This document shows positions 63,748-64,000 of a stretch of DNA of 64,000 nucleotides, one piece after another. Made by a program: the position numbers and the translations under genes. The stretch spans positions 124,001 through 188,000 of the forward strand of contig JAKCPI010005430.1 in the NCBI GenBank assembly GCA_023213315.1, given 5' to 3'. The notes below the pieces were generated by a model. The model searched no databases. It saw only the letters and a program-made list of their open reading frames with translations, and had not been told where the DNA came from. This DNA comes from Euborellia annulipes. Lineage: Eukaryota > Arthropoda > Insecta > Dermaptera > Anisolabididae. Numbering within the stretch: position 1 is the first letter of the stretch; each line of letters begins with the position of its first letter.

Positions 63748-64000
63748 CCCGAGGAAAGAGAACATTTAAATTAAATTATTTCATGTTTTTATTAATGAAA
63801 TATAAATAAGTTTTCTTTTATAAATTGTAGTGCAAAGCCATACGATATCTTATTAATTAGCTTGAATTTATCAAGCTCAATATTTTTTTTTATTTAGTAA
63901 TTACGAATATAACTTGTTTTTAATAAAATCAATTAGCTCTTATTTATTTATCAATTTGTCTTTTCAGTAAACAAATAACGAGTGACGTTAACATTATTGA
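63748..64000. other. AT-rich DNA at the window edge
   Basis: Nothing recognised. Confidence 0.4.

Overview
This window is eukaryotic and almost certainly from an invertebrate animal, most likely an arthropod. It is strongly AT-rich and has long A/T homopolymers, spliced exons with GT/GC...AG borders, dispersed tRNA-headed SINEs with target-site duplications, and many DNA-transposon relics. The two intact tRNA genes (Ser-AGA, Asn-GTT) have animal-type bodies and downstream T-run terminators. There are no operons, bacterial genes or CRISPR arrays. The species cannot be told from the sequence.

Genes. The main protein-coding find is a minus-strand gene read from three exons: about 18.03-17.90 kb, 11.01-10.73 kb and 5.72-5.60 kb, separated by introns of 6.9 kb and 5.0 kb. 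All exon junctions agree in phase 0. The protein has a PPSY motif near its start, an Ala/Thr then Glu-rich stretch, a Cys/Trp-rich conserved-looking domain, and ends in CIIL, a CaaX-type prenylation motif. I recognise the C-terminal sequence as the kind conserved between arthropods but cannot name it. The middle exon is out of frame by two bases in a GAA/GA tract. The first intron appears to use a GC donor. A second minus-strand candidate is a GC-rich promoter/first exon at 22.3-22.7 kb that may belong to the same or another gene. No other convincing host exon was found; most long ORFs lie inside repeats.

Layout. 1-5.6 kb: AT-rich DNA with a nested palindromic element at 2.2-2.5 kb. 5.6-18.0 kb: the three-exon gene, its introns filled with hAT elements, SINEs and a 1.56-kb inverted-repeat element carrying exon-like sequence. 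17.2 kb: tRNA-Ser. 18-30 kb: CpG-rich islets, the candidate first exon, and a remarkable nest (23.1-25.5 kb) with a triple insertion followed by a 1,271-bp hAT palindrome that carries a second hAT insertion in both arms. 30-45 kb: many fold-back elements, tRNA-Asn at 34.1 kb, a pogo/Tigger MITE, and a TTAA MITE. 45-64 kb: more fold-backs, SINEs, an inverted pair of GC-rich repeats, paired inverted 21-bp minisatellites, and AT-rich filler.

The repeats do not work together as a pathway, but they share modules. One ~95-bp hairpin occurs in a ~650-bp element with about 12 copies and also inside a separate hAT MITE. Two SINE families with different tRNA heads share a tail core. Several otherwise unrelated palindromes carry a CTGAAGATG...CGAAACGT motif in mirror positions. 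Repeat family letters (A, B, F, G, H, etc.) are local names for this annotation only.
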